DNA of 64,000 nucleotides from Muricea muricata (Eukaryota > Cnidaria > Anthozoa > Malacalcyonacea > Plexauridae), in the NCBI GenBank assembly GCA_963855995.1, contig OY979726.1, positions 2,382,501-2,446,500 on the forward strand, in the 5' to 3' direction. Below the pieces are notes generated by a model, which saw only the letters and a list, made by a program, of their open reading frames with translations, was not told where the DNA came from and made no database searches. Position 1 is the stretch's first letter; every line of letters starts with the position of its first letter. The position numbers and the translations under genes are program-made. This document shows, piece by piece, positions 55,097 through 64,000 of the stretch.

Positions 55097-55989
55097 AGAC
55101 CTGTTTTAGAGGGGTGTTTATTAATATATTATGACTAATATGAGCCTTACATGAAGCACATCATAGCGAGTGGACAGTAGGGTCACTCATCAGTGCAACT
55201 CGGCGCCCTATCATTCTGCAGTTTACTGGTTGCCACCAGCCAGTTCAGCGTTCTTATTGGCCTGAAAATGAAATTGACTGGCTGGCTGGCATAATGCTAA
55301 TGACACGCGTAATGTGATATGCGTGAACACACAAACTTAAATTCGGTGACCCTACTGTACATCCCATACTGTGCATGAGGGCTACTCCTCGTATAGACGA
55401 GGTCTCGCTTGCTAATACATTTTCCTAGTAATGAGGGGTAGCCTAAGCTACCCATATATAAGAACAACAAGGAGGGCTGGCCTTCCTCGCAGGGCTGGCT
55501 AAAAAAGCCGTCAAATCAATGTCAAAATGAATTTTTTAAATCTTTTTTGCCTTAAATATATAATTCTAAACGATTATTCACATTTCTTATTTTATATTCC
55601 AATATTCACATGGCTAACATGACTTATACTTCAAAATTTGGTGTAGAACTATGTTTGCATGACAAAAAATAATGAGTTGCAAAGAAGCCATTAAATGCAA
55701 CTTGTGAGAGAAAGCCAGTCCTAGATCTAGGGCTGTAAACATGCGATAAAAGTCAGTTCTACTGCTGGGGCTGGATCTCTCTGTAGGACTCACATAAATG
55801 CAGCCCCCCCCCTCCCCATTAGATGTCTCATTTCTGTCGCGTGGAGTCAATTTGTCGTTTCCGGGAACCCCTTGACCTAGAATGCTGAATTGTTTTAGTT
55901 TTAAAAACGAAAGACTTCTGTTCCCTGAAGTTTGTTTATACAATGTATGAGCTCGTTCTTCCTGGAAGAAAAGCTCAGACTTCGATGCA

Positions 55990-56523
55990 ATGCTTTGGAC
56001 ACCTGTCCAAAGAAATCGCCTGGGATATGAGAAACAAACTTTGGACAGCTTTTTTCCCCCGGGAAAGTGACGTGGATTGATCCGACAGGCGACACAAAAG
56101 TCGAATTGCCATTGAACACGAACAATGGCCTCAAATACTGTCTGAGAATTTATCTGAAATCAGGAGACGATGAGTAGAATATTTCCGGATATGGTTAGAA
56201 TTTATTATTATTAACGTTGCTACGTAGATTCTGAGAAGTAATTTCCAACAATCGTGGCAATGTCAAGTCAACATTACATTGTAACACAGGTCGTGCGTTC
56301 GTCTCCACTGCCAATGCCTTGCTGGGGTGTTGATGGTGAGAAACATACGCTGGGTTACTGTGATGGGTTCTTAAAGATTTGTCATCATCGTGAAAGTCGT
56401 TGGACAGATCGCTCCACTCTTTATGAAGTTGTGATGAAGGGGAGGTTTTGGTTAGAAGCACACGAAGGATACCTAATGACAGGAAAATGCCTGAGCACAT
56501 TTCTGGGCAAGATGAGAGAATAA
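55990..56523 (+). pseudogene. E2-like family, two-exon subtype, copy B
   Basis: Exon 1 (MLWTPVQRNRLGYEKQTLDS, ATG 55990) is frameshifted by extra C residues before W-I-D-P-T-G-D-T-K-V-E. It also has an early stop (G-D-D-E-stop) replacing the S-S-D-F-P-N-S-V segment of copy A. Intron 56194-56289 begins GTTAGA and ends ACACAG, between P-D-M and V-V. Exon 2 (56290-56523) is fully open: VVRSSPLPMPCWGVDGEKHT, G-F-L-K-I-C-H-H-R-E-S-R-W, TLYEVVMKGRFWLEAHEGY, ending K-M-R-E. No CaaX box. Exon 1 damage makes a normal product unlikely. Confidence 0.75.
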
Positions 56524-56584
56524 CTGCATGCTGGTCAAGATAAACTTCTACAAATCTTTGAAATATATTAGATTTAAAATAGGT

Positions 56585-56632
56585 TTGCTTAGGTTTAGGT
56601 TTGCTTAGGTTTAGGTTTGCTTAGGTTAAAAG
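56585..56632 (+). repeat. Short tandem repeat GCTTAGGTTTAGGTTT x3
   Basis: Three 16-bp units just after the two-exon E2-like copy; telomere-like (TTTAGG) in character. Confidence 0.85.
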
Positions 56633-56726
56633 GCGTTGGTTGTTCAAAGCCTGATCAGTGTCTTTATGTAGCTGTACGTATACTTTAGGGTAAATTAAAA
56701 GTGAACGGGTTTAGCGAAACCACTTG

Positions 56727-56745
56727 GAGCTTGAGTCCAAGGCAT
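56727..56745 (-). pseudogene. E2-like family, start-codon stub
   Basis: Minus-strand ATGCCTTGGACTCAAGCTC (MPWTQA) then unrelated sequence. The promoter segment with GAAAACGAAAG (56826-56836) is intact. This is the piece missing from the fragment at 31525-31735 in the other duplicate. Confidence 0.75.
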
Positions 56746-57592
56746 GATTTGTTATTTTACTGGACAAATTACTCTTTTTCCTCTTCAATTCTACTCTGTT
56801 TTGATGTCCGTTTGTTTTGTTTTTGCTTTCGTTTTCCAAGAATTGGAACTGCGGAAAGCGCAATTTTCGGAAGAAGCATGTACTCCTTATGGAGTCACAC
56901 ATATAGGTATACTGTTAAAATTGATGTTGTTACTCAACAATTATTCAATGAGGTTGAGCATAAAGAATTATCAAGCCTGGTCTTTAATGTATGAAGAATT
57001 AGCCAGCCAAACTGAGTTTGTGTTATCAACTTAAGCCAAATTTGTCGAACGCGCCTCGGTGTTTTTGGCTGTTCTCTTAGAGACGATGTTGCCAAGCTCG
57101 CTATTCGTTTGCACGCAATAAACTAAATAAGGAATTATTACAAGGACGCACTTTGCTTTCAGAGTCAACAATCACTTGGAACTTGCATATATGGAATGCA
57201 GGTTTAGAACATTCGTCAACCCTGTATTCCAGTAGCCGAAAACTTAAGCATGAGATAGACAACCGCTGAGATTACAAAGGACTAATGCAGGCTCACTTCA
57301 TCACCGGAAGTAAGCACTCGGGTACAAGACTCCAGAATGAAGCCCTTGTTGGCCTAATAAAAGATATATATCGAACTGAATATATGATGTACAGTGGCAC
57401 CAAGTATTTAGCTAAACTTATATTTGCCCTAGGTCTACCAAAATAACAATAATTATTATATGGTTATGGGTGTTTTACCGTAAACTAAAACACTCATTCA
57501 CTGCGCTCGTTCGTAAAATATTGTTTTCACTACTCGAAATTAATATTCATATCTTCGCGCCACCGTGTAATATCCTCTATATATTCCTTTTC

Positions 57593-57711
57593 GGTTATAA
57601 TTCCATGACACGCAATAATACAGGCTGATTGGTCGTTCTGATAAGAACGACGAATTTGATTGGTTGTGCTCATTTCGTGACTGTATTATTGCGTGTCATG
57701 GAATTGTAACC
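57593..57711. mobile_element. MITE present in only one duplicate
   Basis: GGTTATAATTCCATGACACG and CGTGTCATGGAATTGTAACC ends, with imperfect 8-bp TTCTTTTC-type flanks. The homologous position in copy A (about 32455) reads straight through TTTCTTTTCCTTAG. Confidence 0.85.
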
Positions 57712-57930
57712 TTCTTTTCCTTAGTGGAAAACTATGCTAAACTTCAATTAAAAGTCAAGTCCCGGATGTACTGGCGTACGGCAGCCACGAGTGTTTTTAA
57801 TAGTTCCCAAAAAATACCCCTATCATAGAATAAATTATGTTATTTCAAAATGTTATCAGTTTAATAAGTTATCAGTTTTGAAATATTATCAGTTTGATCT
57901 AATATGGACCATAATATACGTGGGAGTTCG

Positions 57931-58476
57931 TTAAAAAAGAAGACAGCCTTGATTTTCGTCTGACTGAGAGCGTTGAAATTGAATCATATCTTCCAACTGT
58001 CGGCTTTCATTCACACGCGACGTACCGCTTTCATTTATTTCTGAAGCATTTCCACCCATCTCTCTCAGAAAGTGATTCATAGGCTGTCCAGTTCTGATGT
58101 GACCTTCATAAGCCTCAAGCCAGACGCGTCCTTTCATCATGACTTCGTAGAGCGAGGAGCGATCGGTCCACTGACTTTCGTGATAGTGACAAATTCTCAA
58201 ATACCCATCACGTTTTATCAAGGTGTGATTATCGTAACTACCGTCCCAGTTGGGCATCGGTTTTGGCGAACTGACCACAACCAGGTCTGGCATTGCATTG
58301 GGAAAATTATCGATGTAGAGTCGCAATGTGTATTTATTGTCGTTGTTTGTCATCAGCGCCACTTCGACCTTCGTATCGCCTGTAGGATCAATCCATTTCA
58401 CGCAGCCAGGGAAGTAATGCTCCAGTACGCTTTTCTCTGCTGCTAATCTGTCTCTCTGAGCTTGAGTCCAAGGCAT
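57931..58476 (-). CDS. E2-like (UBC-fold) family protein, intact, CLLF end
   Basis: 181 residues, one exon: MPWTQAQRDRLAAEKSVLEH, YFPGCVKWIDPTGDTKVEV, Y-T-L-R-L-Y-I-D-N-F-P-N-A-M-P-D-L, N-H-T-L-I-K-R-D-G-Y-L-R-I-C-H-Y-H-E-S-Q-W, WLEAYEGHIRTGQPMNHFL. Tail GGNASEINESGTSRVNESRQ, then a polar linker and NQGCLLF. Nearly identical to the start-less copy at 32657-33202, to which it is related by segmental duplication. Promoter site GAAAACGAAAG at 58529. Confidence 0.85.
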   Translation of the reverse strand: MPWTQAQRDRLAAEKSVLEHYFPGCVKWIDPTGDTKVEVALMTNNDNKYTLRLYIDNFPNAMPDLVVVSSPKPMPNWDGSYDNHTLIKRDGYLRICHYHESQWTDRSSLYEVMMKGRVWLEAYEGHIRTGQPMNHFLREMGGNASEINESGTSRVNESRQLEDMIQFQRSQSDENQGCLLF

Positions 58477-58528
58477 AATTTACTATTTTGCTGCTCAAAT
58501 CATTCTTCTCCCTTCCACTCTGTTTATG

Positions 58529-58539
58529 CTTTCGTTTTC
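58529..58539 (-). promoter_or_regulatory. IRF-like site GAAAACGAAAG
   Basis: 53 bp upstream of the E2-like ATG at 58476; same motif and register as the 53.8-kb copy. Confidence 0.45.
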
Positions 58540-58684
58540 CAAGAACTCGAACTGAATGTTACCGGAAGCCCAATTCCCGGAAGACATGCAGTCATGCCGT
58601 ACGCTGTCACACATGCAGGTATACGTTTACAACATTGATTCTATTCGTCGTATCAAGAGCAAAACATATAATATGGGAGCGGTT

Positions 58685-58900
58685 GTATCAAAGGCGTTTA
58701 GCTTAAACGGTGGATAAGTGAAATTTAAAAATCACTTTTACACCTAGTACGGAACAGAAATCATGCGTTTAATAGGGTAAATATTTAGTTTTATATATAA
58801 TTGTTCTTCTCTGATCCAATAACTTCAGCTGGTTTGTTTATACAACATGCAAACTTGTTTTTACTTATCCACCGTTTAAGCTAAACGCCTTTGATACAAG
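58685..58900. mobile_element. MITE with TGTATCAAAGGCGTTTAGC ends
   Basis: The left arm TGTATCAAAGGCGTTTAGCT and right arm AGCTAAACGCCTTTGATACA are complementary and extend through TTAAACGGTGGATAAGT. It interrupts the flank shared with the 51-54 kb units. Confidence 0.85.
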
Positions 58901-59356
58901 TGGCCCCTGGCAAACAGAGCGGAGTGCAACAAGTGTATCACATTTAAACTTGAATTTGAAAGTTTCAATTTGCGAAACTGTTGTATGCATGTCAATGGGT
59001 ATCTTCCCACTGCCACGCCAAACAAATTTATCGGCAATCAATTAAAACGCTTCGCCTTCCAAAAACGCTTCTAGAGACTAGAATTGATGTTGTTAACAGT
59101 GCTCAGGGGTCCACGGGTCAGAAATTTGTACAGTCTCCCTGGTACGAGCGCCAAAAGCACGCACGAGTCGAGGGCTGTTAGCGAGAAGTGTGTGGTAAAG
59201 AACTTGTAAATAAAGTCTCTGAAATACCACATCAAAACAAACATTTTCGTTTCTTAAGTGCCCTTCAACATATGTCCCCCCCCCTGGCCCTTTCCAGATT
59301 CGGCGTCTCTGTGTATCTTTTTACACAGTGGAGCATCCTGTGCGTATGTTTGTGTG

Positions 59357-59690
59357 CATCTTCATAAGCTTCCAGCCACACTCGTCCTATTATCACGACT
59401 TCGTACAACGAGGAGCGATCGGTCCACTGACTTTCGTGGTAGTGACAAATTTCGAAGTACCCATCGCGGCTACCGAGGGTATGATTGGTAGAGCTGCAGC
59501 CCCAGTAAGTCATCGGCTTTGGCGAACTGACCACGACCATATCTGGTACTGAGTTAGGAAAATCTTCAATGTAAATTCTCAATGTGTATCCATTGTCGTT
59601 GTTTGTTTTCAGTGTAACTTCGACTTTCGTCCCCTGTAGGATCTACCCATTTCACAGAGCCAGGGAAGTAATCTCCATAACAAAATCAGT
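59357..59690 (-). pseudogene. E2-like family, truncated at both ends and frameshifted
   Basis: Begins at D-Y-F-P-G-S-V-K-W-V-D-P-T without the MPWTQAQ start and has a small deletion after the G-D codons. It then reads M-R-I-Y-I-E-D-F-P-N-S-V-P-D-M to R-D-G-Y-F-E-I-C-H-Y-H-E-S-Q-W and VWLEAYE, where similarity stops before R-T-G. The invariant Cys is kept. Confidence 0.8.
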
Positions 59691-59871
59691 TTTGAAATTT
59701 GTGTGTGACGGAAGTGCATGATGGGGCCAAGACGCGAAGTCGAAACCAAATGATCGCCATTTCTGTCCTTTAAATATTAAATAGCTTTAACGGTCGATTC
59801 GGACCAGGATTGCTCAGTATTCCTCTTGGCTGCACTTCATATTTTCTTGTCGTGTATACACGTATGTGCAA

Positions 59872-60138
59872 ATGGCTTCCAGTAATGCAAATGTCGTTCA
59901 AGGAATACCAATAGCCGATGCAGACGGTACGCGTAGGAGATTTTTAAACACAGCAACTGGGAGGATTGAAGAATTTCCCTCACAAAAGATGGTCTTTGAT
60001 ACTCATACTGGGAAGCTGATGGTTGTTTTGTCGGGAAATAAAACCATTGCACTAGATAACCGAGTCTTTACCGAAATGGATAGAGACGGATTTTTTGTCA
60101 AGACAACGCTTGAAAGTCAACAGGATGGACAGCAGTAA
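59872..60138 (+). CDS. GKWE-family small protein, divergent (member e)
   Basis: 88 residues from ATG 59872: MASSNANVVQGIPIADADGT, F-L-N-T-A-T-G-R-I-E-E (GKWE replaced by GRIE), K-M-V-F-D-T-H-T-G-K-L-M-V-V-L, then E-M-D-R-D-G-F-F and ESQQDGQQ. Head-to-head with the truncated E2-like copy at 59357-59690. The end CAGCAGTAAGTAA is also a splice-donor match (CA^GTAAGT), so an alternative spliced tail is possible. About 135 bp upstream, GAAGTCGAAAC is one base off an IRF site. Confidence 0.7.
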   Translation: MASSNANVVQGIPIADADGTRRRFLNTATGRIEEFPSQKMVFDTHTGKLMVVLSGNKTIALDNRVFTEMDRDGFFVKTTLESQQDGQQ

Positions 60139-60361
60139 GTAATATTATTTTATATGCTGATAAACATATACGCTGATATGCTGTATAGCTCTATATCATG
60201 ACGTATATGCTGTTGACTCAAATACGAAGAGTATGTTTGGATTTGCTAGCTAGCTGCCATTGGCGATTTCACCTTTCGCTTTTATACACAAATAGATTTA
60301 CATATAAGTTTTAGTGCTAAAGATACAACTGATTGAAGCCACTGAGAACTATACAATAGCT

Positions 60362-60736
60362 GTGTTTATACTAGAGACGGATAGTTCGTCTGGACGAACT
60401 TACGCGTATCATGCTTAATGCGTCAAGTATAAATGCTGGACCAACTAATCAGACGAATTAACCTTTAACCAATGTTGCATCGAACTATTGAGTTTTGTTA
60501 TGCTGTTTCTGATCGTCCAACTAAGTTCGTCTGCATCTTGTTTATACTAGCAGACGAATTATCCGTCTGGACGCACTAACAGCTTAAGTTCGTCTACTCA
60601 GATGAACTGACTGCTAAGTTCGTCTGGACGTTTAATTCGTCTGTTGCCTGTGTTTATACGCAGACAAATTATCAGACGAACTTAAAATTTTCGCCTAAGT
60701 TTGTCCAGACGAATTATCCGTCTCTCGTATAAACAC
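60362..60736. mobile_element. MITE with internal GTTCGTCTGGACGAAC repeats
   Basis: GTGTTTATACTAGAGACGGA at the left, TCCGTCTCTCGTATAAACAC at the right. The interior repeats TTCGTCTGGACG and AGACGAATTA words many times in both orientations. Confidence 0.8.
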
Positions 60737-61024
60737 CACCAATGTATACTACTGATACATTCTTTCTAGAAATAAATGTCTGAATTCTCAGCCAGTGTAC
60801 AAAATTAAAGACAAGCTATGGGGGTGTAAAATCTCAAAGATTCGAATTCATATGTCGCTCATATACCAAATGTGTATAAATTTTGCCTGGGAAGTCTTAC
60901 TTCCGGCTTATATTAAGGATATAGATGTGCAACTTGGGGTATTTATTGCCTTACGTCGATGGCTTGGGTACGTCATACGCACGCTCATTTCCGGCGAGTA
61001 CACATGCAAGATTCTGTTTAACAA

Positions 61025-61285
61025 TTAGATTACGAGCTCGAGATTTCTATGCAGTGAGAGTTGATGAGGGCGAAGCCCGAATCAACTATCGACGTATAGA
61101 AATTGAGAGCGAGTCTGAGATAATGATTGACTCGCAGAATCTGAGGTAAATAATTGATTTTTAAGTCATTTTGCTAAAAAAACTATTGCAAATTGTCTGT
61201 GAAAAAATGCACTAGGAAAATTATTCTTTTGCTACTCGCTATCTATCGAGGAATGGATAACGAATAGAGTAGCCGATTCAATGAT
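61025..61285. mobile_element. MITE, ATTAGATTACGAGCTC family (copy 3)
   Basis: Begins ATTAGATTACGAGCTCGAGA and ends CTCGCTATCTATCGAGGAAT...GAATAGAGTAGCCGATTC; same orientation as the 50.4-kb copy. Confidence 0.65.
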
Positions 61286-61486
61286 AGCATTTGCAATAGT
61301 ATGCTACTGAAATTCGAGCTAATATACTTCCCAGAAATGCGTATAGATATGACATAAACCCTGAGACAGCAACTATTGGGTTAATATACCCAGTTGTACA
61401 TGTGTATCCCTAATCTATGCTGGTACCAAGGTGATCAGGGGGGGGGAGGAAAGCAAAGTGGTTAATTAAAGAATTGATTTTTTTAG

Positions 61487-61618
61487 GAGAAACTGCATGA
61501 CGGAGACACATATGGCAGGACACCTTGTCCTCAAAGAGGTGTGATCCAAGACACTGTTGAGCGAATCAATTTAATGTTGAACATGATGAAAAGAAGTGTA
61601 AAGAGATTGAAGCAGTAG
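61487..61618 (+). CDS. Terminal exon of an unidentified gene
   Basis: After a good acceptor (GATTTTTTTAG), 43 codons are open to TAG: EKLHDGDTYGRTPCPQRGVI then an amphipathic basic helix (VERINLMLNMMKRSVKRLKQ). A polyadenylation signal AATAAA follows at 61692. The long frame needs a phase-0 upstream exon, which I did not find. The donor at the end of GKWE member e is phase 2 and would give a different, shorter end. I do not recognise the protein. Confidence 0.5.
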   Translation, partial: EKLHDGDTYGRTPCPQRGVIQDTVERINLMLNMMKRSVKRLKQ

Positions 61619-62061
61619 TCACAGTGTAATACTTCATGTAGAAAAACGTGTATCATATAGGACATACCCACATGAGTTCTCAAACTTTGTAAATAAACTT
61701 TTTATTACATATAAGTGCAAGCACAACGCAATTTACAAAGTAATTTACAAAATTTTCACTCGTTTCATAGCGTTCTAGTTTACGGCATTTTTCGACGTTT
61801 TTATCAAACCAGCTTGGCGAAAATTGGTTACGTTGATTCTCCTGTAAACACAACAACAAATCTATTATATATTTTTAGATGCAAGGGTGAATTGTTGCTG
61901 GGAGAGATCAAATCGGAGTAGATAACTGTCATTTATGTTACTAACTGTTATTTATTAATATTAATTGAAATACCATGGAATGTTTAAAGCTTCAGTATAA
62001 CTTGGACACATTTTGGTTCGCTAACGTTTTGAGCCTAGTTATGATATCGCAAGTCTTCGAC

Positions 62062-63346
62062 CTACCTGTCTACATTTTGTTTTATTACTGAAGTAAAAGG
62101 AGTCGATTTTGGTCCTTGAGAAGGTCTGAATATCTTCTTGGCTACAGAACCATCTGCCGAGGATCTCTTGGGTTGGTAAGGATCATCAGAATGTGAAGGA
62201 TATGACTCGAAACATCCCGCTTTGCAACCACCAATCTGATTAAATTAGTGTATATTTTAGTAAACTTTCTTTATCTTTTCATTTTACAATTATTGATCCA
62301 GTGTTACTACAGGAGAAAACCTAAACTAAACTAACTTTATTTAAACTGGATAGCTCTATCAGTTCTGACCTGTCTGTTCTTCCCAGAAGTGCAAGAATGA
62401 ATAGTCGACTCATTCCGGTGAACTTTGCTTAGCTTTAACGATTTCTGGTTTTGCTTTGGGTTCTTTCAGTGGTGGTAGAGCTGTGACAGTATATAGATTA
62501 ATTTAAGTAAAGTTAGTTAATGGCTTCCCGTTAAAAAACATCTCGCTATTCTTTTGAAGGCAAAGTACATCTTTAATGTACTAATTTACATACGCTTATC
62601 TGACTTTTACGGATTTCCATCGAAGTAAGTCCTCGGATGAAGATTCAAGCGAACGCGCCGCCTTTACGGACTTTGATGTTCATTTCCTGCTCTTTCTAAA
62701 TGCAAAGAAATACTTGAAATCTGTTACAAATTTTTTTTATATAAACAAAATTTGCACGAATGTTTTCAAATTCTATTATGTTTTGACAATAATCTTTGAA
62801 GATCTTGTCCGTATCTTCCAAAGATTATGTATAAACGTTCTTGCCGTGATATTACTGGTCATAGTCCTACCAAGAACTTGGAACCATTATGTCATCATCT
62901 TGAACGATTTATATATTAAATTTGCGTTCTGTATCAATACATAAATTTCTTGTGCAATCATTTTGTGAATCAGGAATTTATTTTATTTAGTTCATATTTT
63001 CAATTGATGTATTCCCAAAGATTTCATTTCCGTTTGAATCAACAATTATTCTGAGCCTGTCACACTGGGATAGGGGGCTTAGGTTGCCTTGCTTGACTCA
63101 CATATCTACCCACAATCCGTACAATTAATTTTATTCACATACGCAGGTTTTTCCCGCTACTTGGAACAAAAGCAGTTCCAAGGTTTAGCGAGGATTGTTT
63201 AAGTCTCTCCTTAACAGGATCACTGTACAACTCTGCCTCCATGATTCCTGTGAACTGTTTTTCAAAATAGCCATCTTGTCGAGCCGATCGTGTTTTGCTA
63301 CCTCCATGAAGCATTTGTTTCCCTTTGTGAGATGCCTCGTTAAAAG
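62062..63346 (-). CDS. CFAP96: CFAP96 (C4orf47)-like, partial and possibly decaying
   Basis: Two exons are clean. 63143-63346 encodes F-N-E-A-S-H-K-G-K-Q-M-L-H-G-G-S-K, D-G-Y-F-E, and L-G-T-A-F-V-P-S-S-G-K between an acceptor and a GTATGT donor. The last exon, 62062-62235, encodes IGGCKAGCFESYPSHSDDPY, KIFRPSQGPKSTP and S-V-I-K-Q-N-V. Both match the ciliary protein family well. Between them, 62611-62695 encodes R-K-G-G-A-F then L-N-L-H-P-R-T-Y-F-D-G-N-P, but with a 1-nt shift between the two halves. About 62403-62480 encodes LPPLKEPKAKPEIVKAK and a stop with no good donor. The family segment of about 60 residues in the middle was not found. So either a decaying gene or local sequence errors. 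The 5' part lies beyond the window. Confidence 0.7.
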
Positions 63347-64000
63347 CTTAAGCTTATCAAGTTTAATGAAGGTTAATTAACTCGTCATCTGTCTGCCATA
63401 CGTTCAAACTTACAATGATTACCGGGGGGGGGGGGGTGAAGATCCGAAAAACCTGTCAATTCTTTATTAAATTCATGAATCTGTTGTTTTGTTTGATCAA
63501 TCTGCGAAATACAGAAACTAAAACATTAAGGGGGTCCAACAGTAAATAATTTCAAAATTCCTCGGTTTTCAAAAATTTTAAAAAATATTGTTAACGGCGT
63601 TCTCTAAACATATCCAAAATTTCAAACAACAAAATGAATTATAAACGGAGAAATTCAGCAAATTCTACACCGTGTTAGGGTAAAACCATGATTTTACCCA
63701 GAGCAAATAATGGTATGCAATTGGTTTACTCTGTTGTGGGCTTTTCCATAGCATTGTTCGATTAATGTTATTCTAATGCATGCAAAAACTTTAAAGCAGT
63801 TTTTCTCAAATTGCCAAAAACCACCAATCGCCATTATTGCATGCGCAATATCTCAAGAAGTATGTAAGCTATTGACTTCAAACTTTCAGTGCGTGTTCTG
63901 TGTTAAATTCTCTTGGAGATAAACCAGAATCATAAAAATATTTGCAATAGCATCCAAGTTATGATAGTCAGTATCATCTCGATAATATCTAGTTTCAATA
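63347..64000. other. Probable CFAP96 intron, no exon seen
   Basis: AT-rich with a poly-G run at 63425-63436. No coding block recognised on either strand. Confidence 0.4.

Larger units (their letters stand above)
55460..58480. repeat. Segmental duplication I, copy B
   Basis: Direct duplicate of 29609-33202. It keeps the uninterrupted form of the site where the Tc1-like element sits in copy A. It has a full exon 2 of the two-exon E2-like copy, and a complete E2-like gene at its right end. Confidence 0.85.
60139..61486. other. Spacer with two MITEs
   Basis: No gene recognised; MITEs at 60362-60736 and 61025-61285. Confidence 0.5.

Noticed and set aside
58072..58446. 124-codon plus-strand frame (and its twin at 32798-33172)
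   Set aside because: Exact antisense of the conserved E2-like coding region; conservation is explained by the minus strand.
62714..62944. 76-codon hydrophobic plus-strand frame
   Set aside because: Lies opposite the degraded CFAP96 region; AT-rich chance frame with no start context.

Overview
Eukaryotic (metazoan) genomic DNA: AT-rich, with spliced genes using GT-AG introns, large non-coding spacers and many short palindromic transposons. GGCX, a phospholipase-B1-type GDSL protein, CFAP96 and a transmembrane phosphotyrosine-type adaptor all point to an animal. A cnidarian or similar early-branching marine invertebrate is my guess from gene content and composition (low confidence; nothing in the window is taxon-specific).

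Left part (1-27 kb), ordinary spliced genes: (i) a vitamin K-dependent gamma-glutamyl carboxylase (GGCX) on +, 2855-10132, nine exons whose phases join into a 700-residue protein; (ii) a phospholipase-B1-like GDSL protein on -, 11251-15695, eleven exons found, N-terminal part with the catalytic Ser block not found; (iii) a single-pass membrane adaptor on +, 19171-22304, with a tiny ectodomain, a juxtamembrane CFRKRC motif, at least six Y-x-x-P sites and proline-rich SH3-type motifs; (iv) a small secreted protein with one probable Ig-like domain on -, 23188-27003.

Middle and right part (28-60 kb), an accessory array: about a dozen copies of one 149-183 residue protein (intact, nonsense-bearing, frameshifted and truncated), interleaved with copies of a second, unrelated ~90-residue family. 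The first family reads like a ubiquitin-conjugating-enzyme (UBC) fold, closer in pattern to bacterial-type E2s than to canonical eukaryotic E2s; it has an invariant Cys in an I-C-H-Y-H motif, and many members end in a CaaX-like box (CLLC, CLLF, CSLC). The second family has the motif series G-K-W-E / F-D-x-x-T-G-K-L / A-I-x-M-A-x-x-G-F-F. Several start regions in both families carry GAAANNGAAA, the core of an IRF/ISRE site. I infer a rapidly duplicating, possibly immune-inducible, membrane-tethered E2-like system with a small partner protein. This is the best candidate in the window for an undescribed system.

The array is shaped by two segmental duplications (29.6-33.2 kb with 55.5-58.5 kb; 51.1-52.6 kb with 52.9-54.4 kb), by a 1.4-kb inverted-repeat element that cuts one E2-like gene, and by a Tc1/mariner-like insertion whose empty site is preserved in the other duplicate. 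The right end (61.5-64 kb) holds the last exon of an unidentified + gene and a CFAP96 (C4orf47) gene on - with some clean exons and some that look decayed.
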